From Haloplanus ruber (GTDB taxonomy: Archaea > Halobacteriota > Halobacteria > Halobacteriales > Haloferacaceae), in NCBI RefSeq assembly GCF_024494725.1, contig NZ_JANHDK010000003.1, positions 62,001-126,000 of the forward strand: 64,000 bases of DNA. Reading direction: 5' to 3'. Numbering within the stretch: position 1 is the first letter of the stretch; every line of letters begins with the position of its first letter. Below the pieces are notes generated by a model that was given only the letters and a program-made list of their open reading frames with translations, made no database searches and was not told the DNA's origin. The translations under genes were made by a program, and so were the position numbers. This document shows, piece by piece, positions 16,954 to 26,094 of the stretch.

Positions 16954-18039
16954 ATGGACGACCGCATCCGCGCCCACGCCGAGACGCTCGTCGACTGGAG
17001 CGCCCGGGTCGACCCCGGCGACGACGTGGTGGTGCGCGTCGACGAGGGGGCCCACGACCTCGCCGTCGCCGTCGCCGCCGCCCTCGGCGACAGGGGTGCG
17101 AATCTGCTCGCTACCTACGGTTCCGACGAGATGACCCGTGCCTATCTCCGCGCCCACGACGGCGACTTCGCCCCCGCCACGGCCGAGCGCACACTCTACG
17201 AGCGTGCCGACGTTACCCTCTCGCTTCGCGGTAGTCGAAACACCGCGGCCACCGCCGACGTCCCCGGCGACGTGCGAAACGCTCACGCCCGCGCCCGACG
17301 CGATGTCCGCGAGGCGCGTCTGGCGACCGACTGGGTGTCGACGGTCCACCCCACCCGCTCGCTCGCGCAGGCCGCCGGGATGTCCTACGAGGCCTACCGC
17401 GAGTTCGTCTACGACGCCGTTCTCCGGGATTGGGCATCGCTTGCCGACGAGATGGGACGGGTGAAAACGCGCCTCGACGACGCCGACGAGGTTCGGATCG
17501 TCGCCGACGGCACGGATCTCACGCTCTCGGTCGGCGGCCGAACCGCCGTCAACAGCGCCGCGAGCGTCGCCTACGACTCTCATAACCTTCCCAGCGGTGA
17601 GGTGTTCACCGCGCCCGTGACCGCCGAGGGCGAGGTGACCTTCGACGTGCCCGTCACCGTCGAGGGGACTCGCGTCCGCGACGCTACCCTCGTTCTCTCG
17701 GACGGCGACGTCGTCGAGTTCGCGGCGGCGACCGGCGAGTCCGCGCTCGCCGACCTGCTCGCTACCGACGACGGCGCGAAGCGCCTGGGTGAACTCGGGA
17801 TCGGCATGAACCGCGGCATCACCCGCCCAACGGACAACGTCCTCTTCGACGAGAAGATGGCCGGGACCGTCCACCTCGCTCTCGGCCGCGCCTACGACGC
17901 CTGTCTGCCCGACGGGGAGACCGGCACGGAGAGCGCCATCCACGTCGACCTCATCACCCGGATGGGTGAGGGTTCGCGGCTCCTCGTCGACGGCGACCCG
18001 ATCCAGCGCGACGGCCGCTTCGTCTGGGAAGGCGCGTGA
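16954..18039 (+). CDS. M29-family metallo-aminopeptidase
   Basis: The 361-aa protein resembles thermophilic aminopeptidases (AmpS/PepS), which release N-terminal residues using two metal ions. The family metal-binding region is present: GEVFTAP with its Glu (about residue 213), a second Glu in LGELGIGMNRGI, the FDEKMAGTVHLALGRAY block (about 295-310) and HVDLI (about 330). The start at 16954 fits the family; longer frames run through the gnd promoter region. Its stop overlaps the GTG of the next gene by 4 bp, indicating coupled translation with a phosphodiesterase, although their reactions are unrelated. Confidence 0.9.
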   Translation: MDDRIRAHAETLVDWSARVDPGDDVVVRVDEGAHDLAVAVAAALGDRGANLLATYGSDEMTRAYLRAHDGDFAPATAERTLYERADVTLSLRGSRNTAATADVPGDVRNAHARARRDVREARLATDWVSTVHPTRSLAQAAGMSYEAYREFVYDAVLRDWASLADEMGRVKTRLDDADEVRIVADGTDLTLSVGGRTAVNSAASVAYDSHNLPSGEVFTAPVTAEGEVTFDVPVTVEGTRVRDATLVLSDGDVVEFAAATGESALADLLATDDGAKRLGELGIGMNRGITRPTDNVLFDEKMAGTVHLALGRAYDACLPDGETGTESAIHVDLITRMGEGSRLLVDGDPIQRDGRFVWEGA

Positions 18040-18791
18040 CGTCCGTCGTCGCCCACCGCGGATTCGCCGGCGTCAACCCGGAGAACACCGTTGGCGCCGT
18101 CCGTGCCGCCGCCGATCACGCCGCCCTCGTCGAAGTCGACGTCGTCGCCTGCGCCGACGGCACGCCGGTCGTCTTTCACGACGACCGACTCGACGACGGC
18201 GACGGGAGCCGCGGGATCACTGACGGGGAAGGGGCGGTGCGGAACCGCCACCCGTCGACGGTGACGGACGCCATAGTGCTAGCAAGCGGCGAGACGGTCC
18301 CGACCCTCGACCGACTGCTCGCCGAGACGGCCACCCCGCTCAACGTCGAACTCAAGCGGCCGCGAGCGGCGACGATCCGTCGGGGGACGCTTTCGCCCGC
18401 CGACCGCGCGGCCGCCCGCGAGCGCTGGCAACCGTTCGTCGACCGAGTGCTGGCGGCGCTCGACGACCGGCGCGTCCTCGCCTCCTCGTTCTGTGAGGGG
18501 GCGCTCGCGGCCGTCCGAGCGGAGAGCCAGGGCGTCGATCTGGCGCCGCTCTGTCGGGGCTTCGAGACCGGTCGCGAACTCGCCGCGCGCTACGATGCCG
18601 ACGCCATCCACCCGTCGCTCGACGCCCTCCGAGCGGCCGACCCCGACGCCGTCGCGGCCGCCCGCGACGCCGGCCACGCCATCAACGCGTGGACGGTGCG
18701 GACGTGGACCGAGGCGCGGGACGCGGCGCGGGCCGGGGCCGACGGGGTGATCGCTGACTACCCCGGGCTAGAGCGGTGGCTGGACGAGTGA
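18036..18791 (+). CDS. Glycerophosphodiester phosphodiesterase (GDPD/UgpQ family)
   Basis: Hydrolyses glycerophosphodiesters to glycerol 3-phosphate and an alcohol. The 251-aa TIM-barrel protein shows HRGFAGVNPENTVGAV with the general acid/base His, VEVDVVACADGTPVVFHDD (metal-binding Glu/Asp and second His), NVELKRP, and a C-terminal NAWTVRTWTEARDAARAGADGVIADYP that closes the barrel. No signal peptide, so it is cytoplasmic. It starts with GTG overlapping the aminopeptidase stop (GTGA). The gene ends directly at the 3' end of the RNase P RNA on the opposite strand. Confidence 0.9.
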   Translation: MTSVVAHRGFAGVNPENTVGAVRAAADHAALVEVDVVACADGTPVVFHDDRLDDGDGSRGITDGEGAVRNRHPSTVTDAIVLASGETVPTLDRLLAETATPLNVELKRPRAATIRRGTLSPADRAAARERWQPFVDRVLAALDDRRVLASSFCEGALAAVRAESQGVDLAPLCRGFETGRELAARYDADAIHPSLDALRAADPDAVAAARDAGHAINAWTVRTWTEARDAARAGADGVIADYPGLERWLDE

Positions 18792-19199
18792 GCGGCTGAG
18801 AGGAGTAAGCCCCCTTCTGTTCGTCCCGGCATTCGGCTGAGCGTCCACCTCCGCGTCCGGACTACCTTGACGAGGCGGACTTGCACCGGTGAAGATTCGC
18901 CGTTCCATCCGTTCTCGGCCGTCGCGGTTCGCGGCTCGCGCCGGTCACCGTTCGGGGACGTACTCCCCTGTTCGCGGCTGACGCCGCGCACACCGAGGCA
19001 CATTGCGCCTCGCTACCCTCGGTGGGTCAACTCCCCTCGCTCGCGCTCGGGTTCGCACACCTCATCGGTCGGGCCGAGTGGTCTCGTTTCTGTTCCAGAG
19101 CCAGCCGTCTCCGACTCCGGGCTTGCGCCCGGTCACCTGTCCGGACGGTGGGGGGACTTTCCTCGTGCTCGCGCACGGGGGCCGGGCTCTCTCTGCCGC
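18792..19199 (-). ncRNA. rnpB: RNase P RNA (archaeal type A)
   Basis: Catalytic RNA of RNase P, which removes 5' leaders from pre-tRNAs. On the minus strand the universal CR-I sequence GAGGAAAGTCCCCCC lies at 19164-19150 and the CR-V sequence ACAGAAGGGGGCTTA at 18820-18806. The ends pair as helix P1: GCGGC-A-GAGAG (19199-19189) with CTCTC-A-GCCGC (18802-18792), including an A-A mismatch. The length is about 408 nt, normal for haloarchaea. A TATA-like TTATTC lies at 19221-19226. Exact termini are inferred from P1. The 3' end touches the stop codon of the convergent GDPD gene, with no room for a separate terminator. Confidence 0.93.
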
Positions 19200-19220
19200 G
19201 TTTATGTACATTCGCCGCTC

Positions 19221-19226
19221 GAATAA
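19221..19226 (-). promoter_or_regulatory. Candidate TATA element for rnpB
   Basis: TTATTC on the minus strand lies 22-27 nt before the inferred RNA 5' end. It is a weak match, supported mainly by spacing. Confidence 0.4.
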
Positions 19227-19320
19227 GGCGTTCGGTCGCCTGACCCGTCGGTCAAAATTCATCACGGTCGTCCACGGTGCAAAGGAAGGGTTCAAGTCAG
19301 TTCGGGGCAAGGTATGGCGT

Positions 19321-19923
19321 ATGTCAGAGGCGCAGATGGTCCGCCTTTCTTACGAGGATGGCGCCCGAGCGGTGGAACTGGCTCGCGAGGCCGTCGAAGC
19401 GTACGTACTCCAGGGGCAGCGAGAGCAGCCTGGGAGCATGCGTGACGCGTTCTACGCGCGAACCGGGGCGTTCGTTCGGATCACCTCGACCCGGGGACGG
19501 GGACGGCTTCGCGGGTGTTCCGGCGCCTATCGTGGCAACGACCAACTCGGACACGCCATCGTCGACGCGGCCATCACGGCCGCCTCCGACGACTCCTGTG
19601 GCTCCGAAATCGAACCACCTGAACTCCAGACGCTCAATATCTCCATCTGCGTCGTCTGCAATCACGTTCTGACCAACGACCCGCTCGCGGACCTCGAACT
19701 CGGGACACACGGTATTGCCATCGATATCGACGGCCAACACGCCTGGATGTACCCCACCCTTCCGGTGGAGAACGATTGGAACGAAGAACAGTTCCTCACC
19801 CACGCCTGCCGAAAAGCCGGTCTCCCGCCGCTCGCCTGGCAGGACGACGACGCCATGATCACGCTCTTCGAGGGCCAAGTCTTCCGCGAGCGCCCCGAGG
19901 GCGGCAGCGTCGAACAGCTCTAA
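19321..19923 (+). CDS. AMMECR1-domain protein
   Basis: The 200-aa protein is a stand-alone AMMECR1 domain, conserved in archaea and eukaryotes with no established reaction. The family signature LRGCSGAY lies near residue 62 and is followed by DAAITAASDD and the strand ELQTLNISICVV, with a C-terminal AGLPPLAWQDDDAMITLFEGQVF. The start at 19321 matches family length; longer in-frame extension would run antisense through rnpB. The TAA overlaps the stop of the convergent pncB by 4 bp. Confidence 0.9.
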   Translation: MSEAQMVRLSYEDGARAVELAREAVEAYVLQGQREQPGSMRDAFYARTGAFVRITSTRGRGRLRGCSGAYRGNDQLGHAIVDAAITAASDDSCGSEIEPPELQTLNISICVVCNHVLTNDPLADLELGTHGIAIDIDGQHAWMYPTLPVENDWNEEQFLTHACRKAGLPPLAWQDDDAMITLFEGQVFRERPEGGSVEQL

Positions 19924-21071
19924 GTCGCGCCAAAGCCGACCGTCTCAGCGTCCGCCAGCGCTCGCTCCGTCGCGGCGTCGAGGTCGAACTCTCGAACGAC
20001 CTCTCCGTCCCGGACCAGCGGTTCGAGCAACGGCTCGCCCTCTGACGACCCCTCTCGCTCCGCGAGGCCGACGTGGTGGCCACCCTCGGGAGTCCGGTAG
20101 GCCTGTTTCGCCCCCGAGAGCTTTCCTCGCTTTGCCGCCGGCTCCCCGTCGACTTCCACGATATCGAGCGCGAAATCCACCGGGTCAGCGTTGGCGACGT
20201 ACCCCCCGACGCCGAACCCGTCGGCGACGTCGCGAAGCGTCCGTAGCTCCGTAGGGCCGAGGCCGCCGCTCACGAACAGGTCCACGTCCCCGTGCCCTCG
20301 GGCGTCGAGTTCCCAACGTACCTCTCGGAGGATATGCTGGAAGTCGCCCCGCCGCGACCCCGTGGTGTCGAGGCGAACGCTGTCGAGGTCCTCACCCAGC
20401 GTCTCGACGGCGCGCAACACCTCGTCGACTTCGTCGCCGTAGGTGTCACACAGTGCCACCCGCGGCACCTCGGGGCCGACCGCCTCGTCGAACGCTTGCC
20501 ACCCCGCCTCCTGGTTTCCGCGCCCGAAACAGATCAACAGCGCGTGGGGCATCGTGCCGCCGGCCTCCCGGCCCAACACCTCGCCCGCGGCGACGTGCGA
20601 GAAGCCGTCGAGGCCGCCGAGCAACGCGCACCGCTCGACGACCGCCGCGAGCGACGGGTGGACGTGGCGCGCGCCAAAGGAGAGCACGGTCGACTCCGGT
20701 GCCGCCCGTCGAGCCTCGAGGGCCGCCGTCGCGATACCACTCGCGTGTGAGAGCAGGCCGAGCAACGACGTCTCGTACCGTGCGAACGCCAGATACGGCC
20801 CCTCGATCCGAAGGACCGGCCCCCCGTCGAACAGGCGCCCCTCGGGTATCGCGTCGACGTCGACGTCCAACCCCGACAGCAACGCGGCCGCGTCCTTCAC
20901 GCCCGCGAGCAGTTCGAACTCGCCGTCGGGGAACTGGTCGGCTGTCACCTCCGCAACGACCGTCGGGTTCCGACCGGCGTGGCGCAACGTCGTCTCCGTC
21001 CGCTGGAAGTAGGCGTCGGTCGCCGTCCCGTCGCTGATCGCCTCGGGACCGACGATGTCGAACGGTTCCAT
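19920..21071 (-). CDS. pncB: Nicotinate phosphoribosyltransferase
   Basis: Makes nicotinate mononucleotide from nicotinate and PRPP in NAD salvage. The 383-aa product has the N-terminal substrate motif TDAYFQRT (about 18-25), the active-site region VLSFGARHVHP (about 129-139), GTMPHALLICFG (about 171-182), the phosphate-binding VRLDTTGSRRGDF (about 248-260) and VSGGLGPTELR. The compact length fits the archaeal/Thermoplasma type. It ends in a 4-bp convergent overlap with the AMMECR1 gene. Confidence 0.9.
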   Translation of the reverse strand: MEPFDIVGPEAISDGTATDAYFQRTETTLRHAGRNPTVVAEVTADQFPDGEFELLAGVKDAAALLSGLDVDVDAIPEGRLFDGGPVLRIEGPYLAFARYETSLLGLLSHASGIATAALEARRAAPESTVLSFGARHVHPSLAAVVERCALLGGLDGFSHVAAGEVLGREAGGTMPHALLICFGRGNQEAGWQAFDEAVGPEVPRVALCDTYGDEVDEVLRAVETLGEDLDSVRLDTTGSRRGDFQHILREVRWELDARGHGDVDLFVSGGLGPTELRTLRDVADGFGVGGYVANADPVDFALDIVEVDGEPAAKRGKLSGAKQAYRTPEGGHHVGLAEREGSSEGEPLLEPLVRDGEVVREFDLDAATERALADAETVGFGAT

Positions 21072-21142
21072 GTCTCCGAGCTTTGGCTCCCCCTGGTGAA
21101 AAACCCATTCGTTCGGTCGACCGTATCGAAGAGGATTCCTCT

Positions 21143-22567
21143 TCAGTCGCCCTCGGCGTGGACGGCATCGAGCGTCCCGACCGTCGGTGCGTTCACCACC
21201 GTGACCGTCCGCCCGTCGCGGGTCACACGGAACGCGTCGGCGTAGGGTCCCGTCGGCACCACCAAGACACCGTCGCCGCGGCGCTCGGCACCCCGGCGCT
21301 CCCGGAGGAGCGAGCGGTAAGCGGCCGCAAACGCGGCGGCGTCGTCAGCCGTTGCCCACTCGGTCCGGAGGACGTACCCCGTCCGCCCGTCCGCACTCCG
21401 GTAGGGGACCAGTCGGTCGCCGGCCCACCCCGCGGTCGTGGGGTGGGTGTAGTTGTACGCCCGATACGGTCGGCTCGGCCGTTGCAGGTGGAACGTCTCG
21501 ACACCCCCGTTGGCCCACACCGTCGCGAACAGCGACGCCTCGCCGACGGTCGTTCCCGGCGGCGAGCGGTCGAACTGCGACCAGTTCCCGGCCGACCGGT
21601 CTGGGACACGCACGCTCCGCGGCGACCAGTCCGGATCCCGTTCGGGATGGATCACCGCCGTCGCCGTCGTTGGGGGGGCCGCGTACGCGGCGTTCACCGC
21701 CGCCCACCCGCCGCGCTCTCGGAGGTGATGGACGAACGCCGGGCCGTCGCTGTACGGTTGGTAGGCGGCGACGTAGACGCCGGCGTCGCCGTCGAGGCTC
21801 GCCCCCGGCCCGGTCGACGGCCGCGGCACGCAGGTCCAGTTCGACTCACACCGGCGCTCGTAGAGGGTCGTGACATAGCCCGCGTCGCCCTCGATCAACC
21901 CCTGCCGCGCCAGTCGCTCGTCGCGTGTGGTCGCCCCCTCGCGCACCCGGTCGAGGTCGAACTGCTGGTCCTGGAGCGCGTGGACGAGTTCGTGGGCTAG
22001 CGTCCGCCGGTCCACCGCTGGCTGTGCCGCGTCGCTCACGAGCACAACCCGGGCCTCGCTCGGGCGATACGATCCCTGGACCGACGCCCCGTAGAACGAC
22101 TCGAACACCGTCTCGACCGACCGATCCTCGCCGACGAGGAGGAGTGCCTCCCACACCACCTCGTCGAACCCCGTCGCGGTCACGTTCTCCTGCCGGCGGT
22201 AGGTCTCTCGGTCGACCACCGCCACCGGCACGGACGACTCGAACTCCAGTCCCCGGAGCCGTTCGACCCGGGCCATCGTCCGCGCGACGACTGCGCGCCG
22301 CTCGCTCCGGTTCAGGCCGTTCGAGGCGTTCGTCGACAGTGGCTCGTCGTACCACCGACCGGCCTCCCACCCTAAGCGGTCCGTCGCCGGGTCGTCGTAC
22401 CCGTCGCCGGACCCCGCCCCGGTGGTCGTGGTTGGCGCGGGCGTCGCTGTCGCCGTCGGGTCCGTGCCGGGTTTCGCCGTCGTCGTCGGCTCCGCCGGGC
22501 TGTCCGCGACGCCGCCACACCCGGCGAGGACGACCAGCAACGCGGCCACGAGGGCGAACGGACGCAT
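21143..22567 (-). CDS. Hvo_1808-like lipoprotein, putative gluzincin metalloprotease
   Basis: Secreted protein of 474 aa. A signal peptide ends in lipobox LAGC (Cys17), followed by a Thr/Pro/Ala-rich stalk (about 20-55), so it is probably lipid-anchored on the cell surface. The body has a zinc-peptidase motif HELVH (His192, His196) and a Glu30 residues later (Glu226, in IEGDAGY), the arrangement of gluzincins. Conserved Trp/Tyr/Cys-containing blocks are shared with the neighbouring paralogue. The substrate is unknown and proteolysis has not been shown for this family as far as I know. The gene follows the paralogue by 45 bp and is probably co-transcribed. Confidence 0.85.
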   Translation of the reverse strand: MRPFALVAALLVVLAGCGGVADSPAEPTTTAKPGTDPTATATPAPTTTTGAGSGDGYDDPATDRLGWEAGRWYDEPLSTNASNGLNRSERRAVVARTMARVERLRGLEFESSVPVAVVDRETYRRQENVTATGFDEVVWEALLLVGEDRSVETVFESFYGASVQGSYRPSEARVVLVSDAAQPAVDRRTLAHELVHALQDQQFDLDRVREGATTRDERLARQGLIEGDAGYVTTLYERRCESNWTCVPRPSTGPGASLDGDAGVYVAAYQPYSDGPAFVHHLRERGGWAAVNAAYAAPPTTATAVIHPERDPDWSPRSVRVPDRSAGNWSQFDRSPPGTTVGEASLFATVWANGGVETFHLQRPSRPYRAYNYTHPTTAGWAGDRLVPYRSADGRTGYVLRTEWATADDAAAFAAAYRSLLRERRGAERRGDGVLVVPTGPYADAFRVTRDGRTVTVVNAPTVGTLDAVHAEGD

Positions 22568-22612
22568 CTCCTCGGCTCTCGGCGTCGCCAGGTAAAAAGG
22601 GTGCCGTCGCGT

Positions 22613-24217
22613 TCAGTCCCGCCGTCGAAGTGCCACCAGCGCGGCGGCGAGCACCGCGATGACGGCCGGGAGCACCCCGAAGCCGGGCGCTTCGAGGCCA
22701 CTCGTGCCGCCGTCGCTGTCGGTCGACTCGCCGTCGCCCTCGCCGGCGCCGGCGCTCGCGGTCGTTCCGCTCGATGCGCCGTCGTCCCCGCTGTCGGCGC
22801 TCGGGCGGATGTTCTCGACCGCCTCGGGCGTCGGCCCGTTGACGATAGTGACGCGCGTGCCCGACCGGTCGATGCGGAAGGCGTCGGCGAACTCACCGTC
22901 CGGGATCACCAGCGTCCCGTCGTCACGCTGCTCTACGTCGTGGGCCGTGAGGATGGCGCGGTACGCCTGGGCGAACTCCGCGGCGTCCTCGGGAGTGTCC
23001 CACTCGGTCACCCAGACGTAGCCGCCCCGAGCGTCGTCACCGCTCCCCTGATGGTAGGGGTACACCCGGTCGTTCCCCCAGCCAGCCGAGGGTTCGGCGT
23101 CGTAGTTGTAGATGTCGTAGAGTCCGGACGTGCGGGCCACCGACCGAACCGGGACGGTGTCCGCGCGGGCCGTCCGCGCCTGATACCAGAACATCACGTA
23201 CATCGACGCCTCGCCGACGGTATCGGCCCCGTCCTGACCCTGGTTCGGGAACGTCTCCCAGCCGTTCCGCGCCCGGTCCTCGTACTCGATGGGCGTCGGC
23301 TCCTCGTCGGTCAGGTGGATGACCTGCTCGCTCGACTCCGGCGGCTCGGTGAAGGCGGCGTCGACCGCCTCCCAGCCACCTTGCTCCCGCAACCAGTCGA
23401 TGTACGCCGGGCCGTCGGAATACGGCTGGAGCAGGGTCAACAGGATGCCGAGGTTCGGCGGATCGCCCGCACTCGACCCGTCGCTCGGCGTACCGACACA
23501 CTCCCACTCGATCCCGCACCGGTCGGTGTATCGCCCCTCGACGTAGTTCGCCTCGCCCTCGACGACGCCGTCGACCGCTAGGTCCCCGTCCTGGGTCTCG
23601 GCACTACTGATCCGCTCGCCGAGGTTACCGCTCTGGTCCTGAAGCGCGTGGACGAGTTCGTGGACCAGCGTCGCGTTGTCGATGGTCGGACTCTCCGGCG
23701 AGTCGGTGATGATTCGGATGCGGTCGTCGCCCGGCGCGTAGAAGCCGGCGGTGGACTGCCCCGATGCGGTCTGGAGGGCGTCGTTCGCACCTTGGTCCTC
23801 GCCGATCACGAACAGCGCCTCCCACACCTGGTCGTTCCACGCGTCGTACGAGGCGTTGCTCGTCCGGTTCTCCTCGGACTGTTGCTGGAACTCGTCCCGA
23901 GAGATGACTTCGACGGGCACCTCGGAGTCGAACTCTCGCTCGCGGATGTACTCGACCCGGGCCATCGCCCGGCTCACGTACGCGTCGAGTTCTGCGTCGG
24001 AGAGACCGTCGGACTGGTTGACCTCGATGGATTCGTTGTGCCAGTACCCACCTTCCCAGCCGATGACGTCCTCACCGGGATCCGCACGCTGGGGAGCCAT
24101 GTCGTCACCCTCGGCCCCCGCGTCGACGGCGGCCGGCGGCCCGGACGCCCCGACTGCGGGAGCGACCGACGCCAGCACAAGCAGTACCGCGAGACCGACG
24201 GATACCCGCTTTCGCAT
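22613..24217 (-). CDS. Hvo_1808-like surface protein with PGF-CTERM, putative metalloprotease
   Basis: Paralogue of the next gene downstream, 534 aa. It has a cleavable Sec signal (about 1-24). The body carries HELVH (His186, His190) and Glu220 in VVEGEANY, with the same 30-residue spacing as its partner. An acidic Ser/Gly/Thr-rich stalk (about 470-505) leads to the PGF-CTERM sorting signal: APGFG near residue 508, a hydrophobic helix, then a terminal RRRD. This predicts cleavage and lipid attachment by archaeosortase A. The two copies therefore use different anchors: Cys lipobox versus archaeosortase. N-X-S/T sequons are frequent, suggesting S-layer-type glycosylation. Confidence 0.88.
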   Translation of the reverse strand: MRKRVSVGLAVLLVLASVAPAVGASGPPAAVDAGAEGDDMAPQRADPGEDVIGWEGGYWHNESIEVNQSDGLSDAELDAYVSRAMARVEYIREREFDSEVPVEVISRDEFQQQSEENRTSNASYDAWNDQVWEALFVIGEDQGANDALQTASGQSTAGFYAPGDDRIRIITDSPESPTIDNATLVHELVHALQDQSGNLGERISSAETQDGDLAVDGVVEGEANYVEGRYTDRCGIEWECVGTPSDGSSAGDPPNLGILLTLLQPYSDGPAYIDWLREQGGWEAVDAAFTEPPESSEQVIHLTDEEPTPIEYEDRARNGWETFPNQGQDGADTVGEASMYVMFWYQARTARADTVPVRSVARTSGLYDIYNYDAEPSAGWGNDRVYPYHQGSGDDARGGYVWVTEWDTPEDAAEFAQAYRAILTAHDVEQRDDGTLVIPDGEFADAFRIDRSGTRVTIVNGPTPEAVENIRPSADSGDDGASSGTTASAGAGEGDGESTDSDGGTSGLEAPGFGVLPAVIAVLAAALVALRRRD

Positions 24218-24302
24218 ACCCGCTGTTAGGAAGCGGTACGGAAGTACCTTGCCCGCTGGGGAATCACTCCGACCGGGCGCGCCGCCGCGCCGAAGAAGCT
24301 AC

Positions 24303-25238
24303 CTAGCGTTCGAGGACCGTCGCGCTCGCGCCGACGACAACCTCGGGTTCGCCGTCGACCACGCCCCGCAGGTTCGCTCCCGCGGGCGTCGCCTCCTGGG
24401 TCCAGCCCTCGGCGTCGCGGCGGAAGACGGCGCCGCCGACGGCCAGTCCCGTCTCGCCGTCCATCTCCACGTCGCGGAGCGCGCCGTCGCCGGTATCCTC
24501 GCGGACCCACTCGGCCCCGTCCCAGTGGTAGACCGTCCCACCGCCGCCGACGACCGTCAGATCGTCCGGCGCGTCGGAGTCGACGCCGTAGAAGTTATTG
24601 TTGGCGTCGGCGATACCCACCTTCTCCCACGTCGAGCCGTCGTCGGTGACGAACACCGTCTTGTTGCCGTCGACGGCGTGGCCCGACCGGGGACCGTGGA
24701 AGTCGATGGCGTTGAGGTTCGACCCGCTTCCGGGGGTTACCGAGTCCCAGGTCCCGGCCTCACCGTTCTCGAAGCTATAGTAGATCTGTCCCGAGTCGCC
24801 GGCGACGTAGACGTTCGCGCTCCCGGCCTCGCCGGTCACCGCCACGTCGTTGAAGTTGTTCGTCACGTCGTTCGGCGCCGAGTGGTCGTTCAGCCCTCGG
24901 GTCCGCACGTCGTACTCACCGATGGCGCCGCTCGATCCGACGAACCAGAGTCGTTCGCCGTCGTCGGTCACGTCGGACCCGTAGAGGTCGTTGCCGTTAC
25001 CGGTCGGGCCGCCACTGGCCGCGATACCCCACGCGTCGTCGCCACGTTCGAGGACGTATCCGCTCCCGCCCACCGCGTACGCGCCCTCGATAGTCGTCTC
25101 CACGTCGTACAGCGTCACGTCCACCGCCGTTTTCTCGCTGGTCCAGACGCGATCCGCGGCGCCGATGACCGGCACAGTCGCCAGCGCGGCGGCTGCTGCG
25201 CTACCTCGAAGGAACGTCCGTCGGGTCGTCTCGTGCAT
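24303..25238 (-). CDS. Tat-exported beta-propeller-like protein
   Basis: The 311-aa secreted protein starts with a twin-arginine signal (TRRTFLRGSAAAAALATV, about 4-25). The mature part consists of repeated YAVGGSG / WFVGSSG / YVAGDSG / TVVGGGG turn motifs with W or Y before each next strand, the pattern of Ycf48/BNR-like propeller blades; about six blades can be counted. No catalytic residues stand out, so it is probably a binding or assembly factor outside the cell. ATG at 25238 is chosen; another in-frame ATG lies 9 bp upstream. Confidence 0.82.
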   Translation of the reverse strand: MHETTRRTFLRGSAAAAALATVPVIGAADRVWTSEKTAVDVTLYDVETTIEGAYAVGGSGYVLERGDDAWGIAASGGPTGNGNDLYGSDVTDDGERLWFVGSSGAIGEYDVRTRGLNDHSAPNDVTNNFNDVAVTGEAGSANVYVAGDSGQIYYSFENGEAGTWDSVTPGSGSNLNAIDFHGPRSGHAVDGNKTVFVTDDGSTWEKVGIADANNNFYGVDSDAPDDLTVVGGGGTVYHWDGAEWVREDTGDGALRDVEMDGETGLAVGGAVFRRDAEGWTQEATPAGANLRGVVDGEPEVVVGASATVLER

Positions 25239-25334
25239 ATTGAACACTCCACCTGACTCTGTGGGCGCTCGGCTGTTAATAGGGGATGGCGGTTAACGCC
25301 AGTTTACCGACGGTTAAGGAGAGTTTACCCGAAT

Positions 25335-25631
25335 TTACGCCGTGTCGTCGGCCGATTCGTCGTCGACGCCGAACAGGTCGTCGACGGCGGCCCGGGCCGT
25401 CCGCGCGGCCTCGTCCGCGACCGCGTCGGGATCGGCCTCCTCGTCGGGCGCGTTCAGATACACGTCGACCTCGAGGACCCCCTCCTCGAAGGTCACTGTC
25501 ACGTCCAGATCACGGACCGAGGACTGTCGGTAGTTGGCGAACACGACCCCTTCGGCGGCCTCGGCGGCCGTCCGCACGACCGTTTCGTCGTCCGGCGCGG
25601 ACGATTCCGCTTCCGAATCGGTGTCAGCCAC
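25335..25631 (-). CDS. Small acidic protein next to prefoldin (DUF3194-like)
   Basis: The 98-aa acidic protein starts with GTG at 25631, 7 bp after the prefoldin stop, and is clearly translated from the same mRNA. The core YRQSSVRDLDVTVTFEEGVLEVDVYLNAP is a beta hairpin set typical of the DUF3194 proteins found beside archaeal prefoldin beta. Function unknown. Earlier in-frame starts would overlap pfdB and are disfavoured. Confidence 0.8.
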   Translation of the reverse strand: MADTDSEAESSAPDDETVVRTAAEAAEGVVFANYRQSSVRDLDVTVTFEEGVLEVDVYLNAPDEEADPDAVADEAARTARAAVDDLFGVDDESADDTA

Positions 25632-25638
25632 GGCGTCC

Positions 25639-26028
25639 TCAGTCGCCGCCGGCGCCGCCCGGACCCATCGGCCCGCCGCCGGCGCCACCCTGGAGCATCT
25701 GCTGGAGTTCCTGCTGGAGCGACTCGAACTGCTCGCGGACGCGCTCCTCTTGCTTGCTCAGCTGTTCGACGCGAACTTCCAGGTTCTCGACTTTCTCTTC
25801 GAGGTCCTCGCGAGCGGCACCGTACTCCGTCTCGACGAGCAGTTCGCCGACCTCTCGGTACATGACGGTGTCTTCGCCGATATCGTCGAGGGCGTCGAGC
25901 GCCGTCTCGGACTCGTTGAGCTGCGTCTCCGACTGCTGTTTCTGGGCCGCGACCTGCTGGGCCGTCTCCTGGAGATCCTGCAGTTCCTCGAGTTTCTCCT
26001 GGGCTTCCGGCGGCAGATTTCCTTGCAT
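25639..26028 (-). CDS. pfdB: Prefoldin beta subunit
   Basis: Forms the alpha2-beta4 jellyfish-shaped chaperone that hands unfolded proteins to the thermosome. The 129-aa protein shows two long coiled coils (about 5-48 and 72-118) joined by the beta-hairpin segment [19 protein letters not shown], then a Gly-rich tail. The start is placed at the ATG at 26028 ([16 protein letters not shown]). It belongs to a block with pcc1, rpoP and rpl37ae in the same order as in many archaea. Confidence 0.94.
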   Translation of the reverse strand: MQGNLPPEAQEKLEELQDLQETAQQVAAQKQQSETQLNESETALDALDDIGEDTVMYREVGELLVETEYGAAREDLEEKVENLEVRVEQLSKQEERVREQFESLQQELQQMLQGGAGGGPMGPGGAGGD

Positions 26029-26094
26029 GGGCAAATCGTCGGGACCCGGAGTGAAAAAGCCCCGTATTCCCGACTGCGGGGGCGTCGCCGCCGA

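Noticed and set aside
16870-17943. Upstream extension of gnd to a 656-codon frame
   Set aside because: The extra 350 codons are antisense to the M29 aminopeptidase; the Rossmann motif begins directly at 16869.
19003-19320. N-terminal extension of AMMECR1 by about 106 residues
   Set aside because: It would run through the RNase P RNA and its promoter and has no AMMECR1 similarity.
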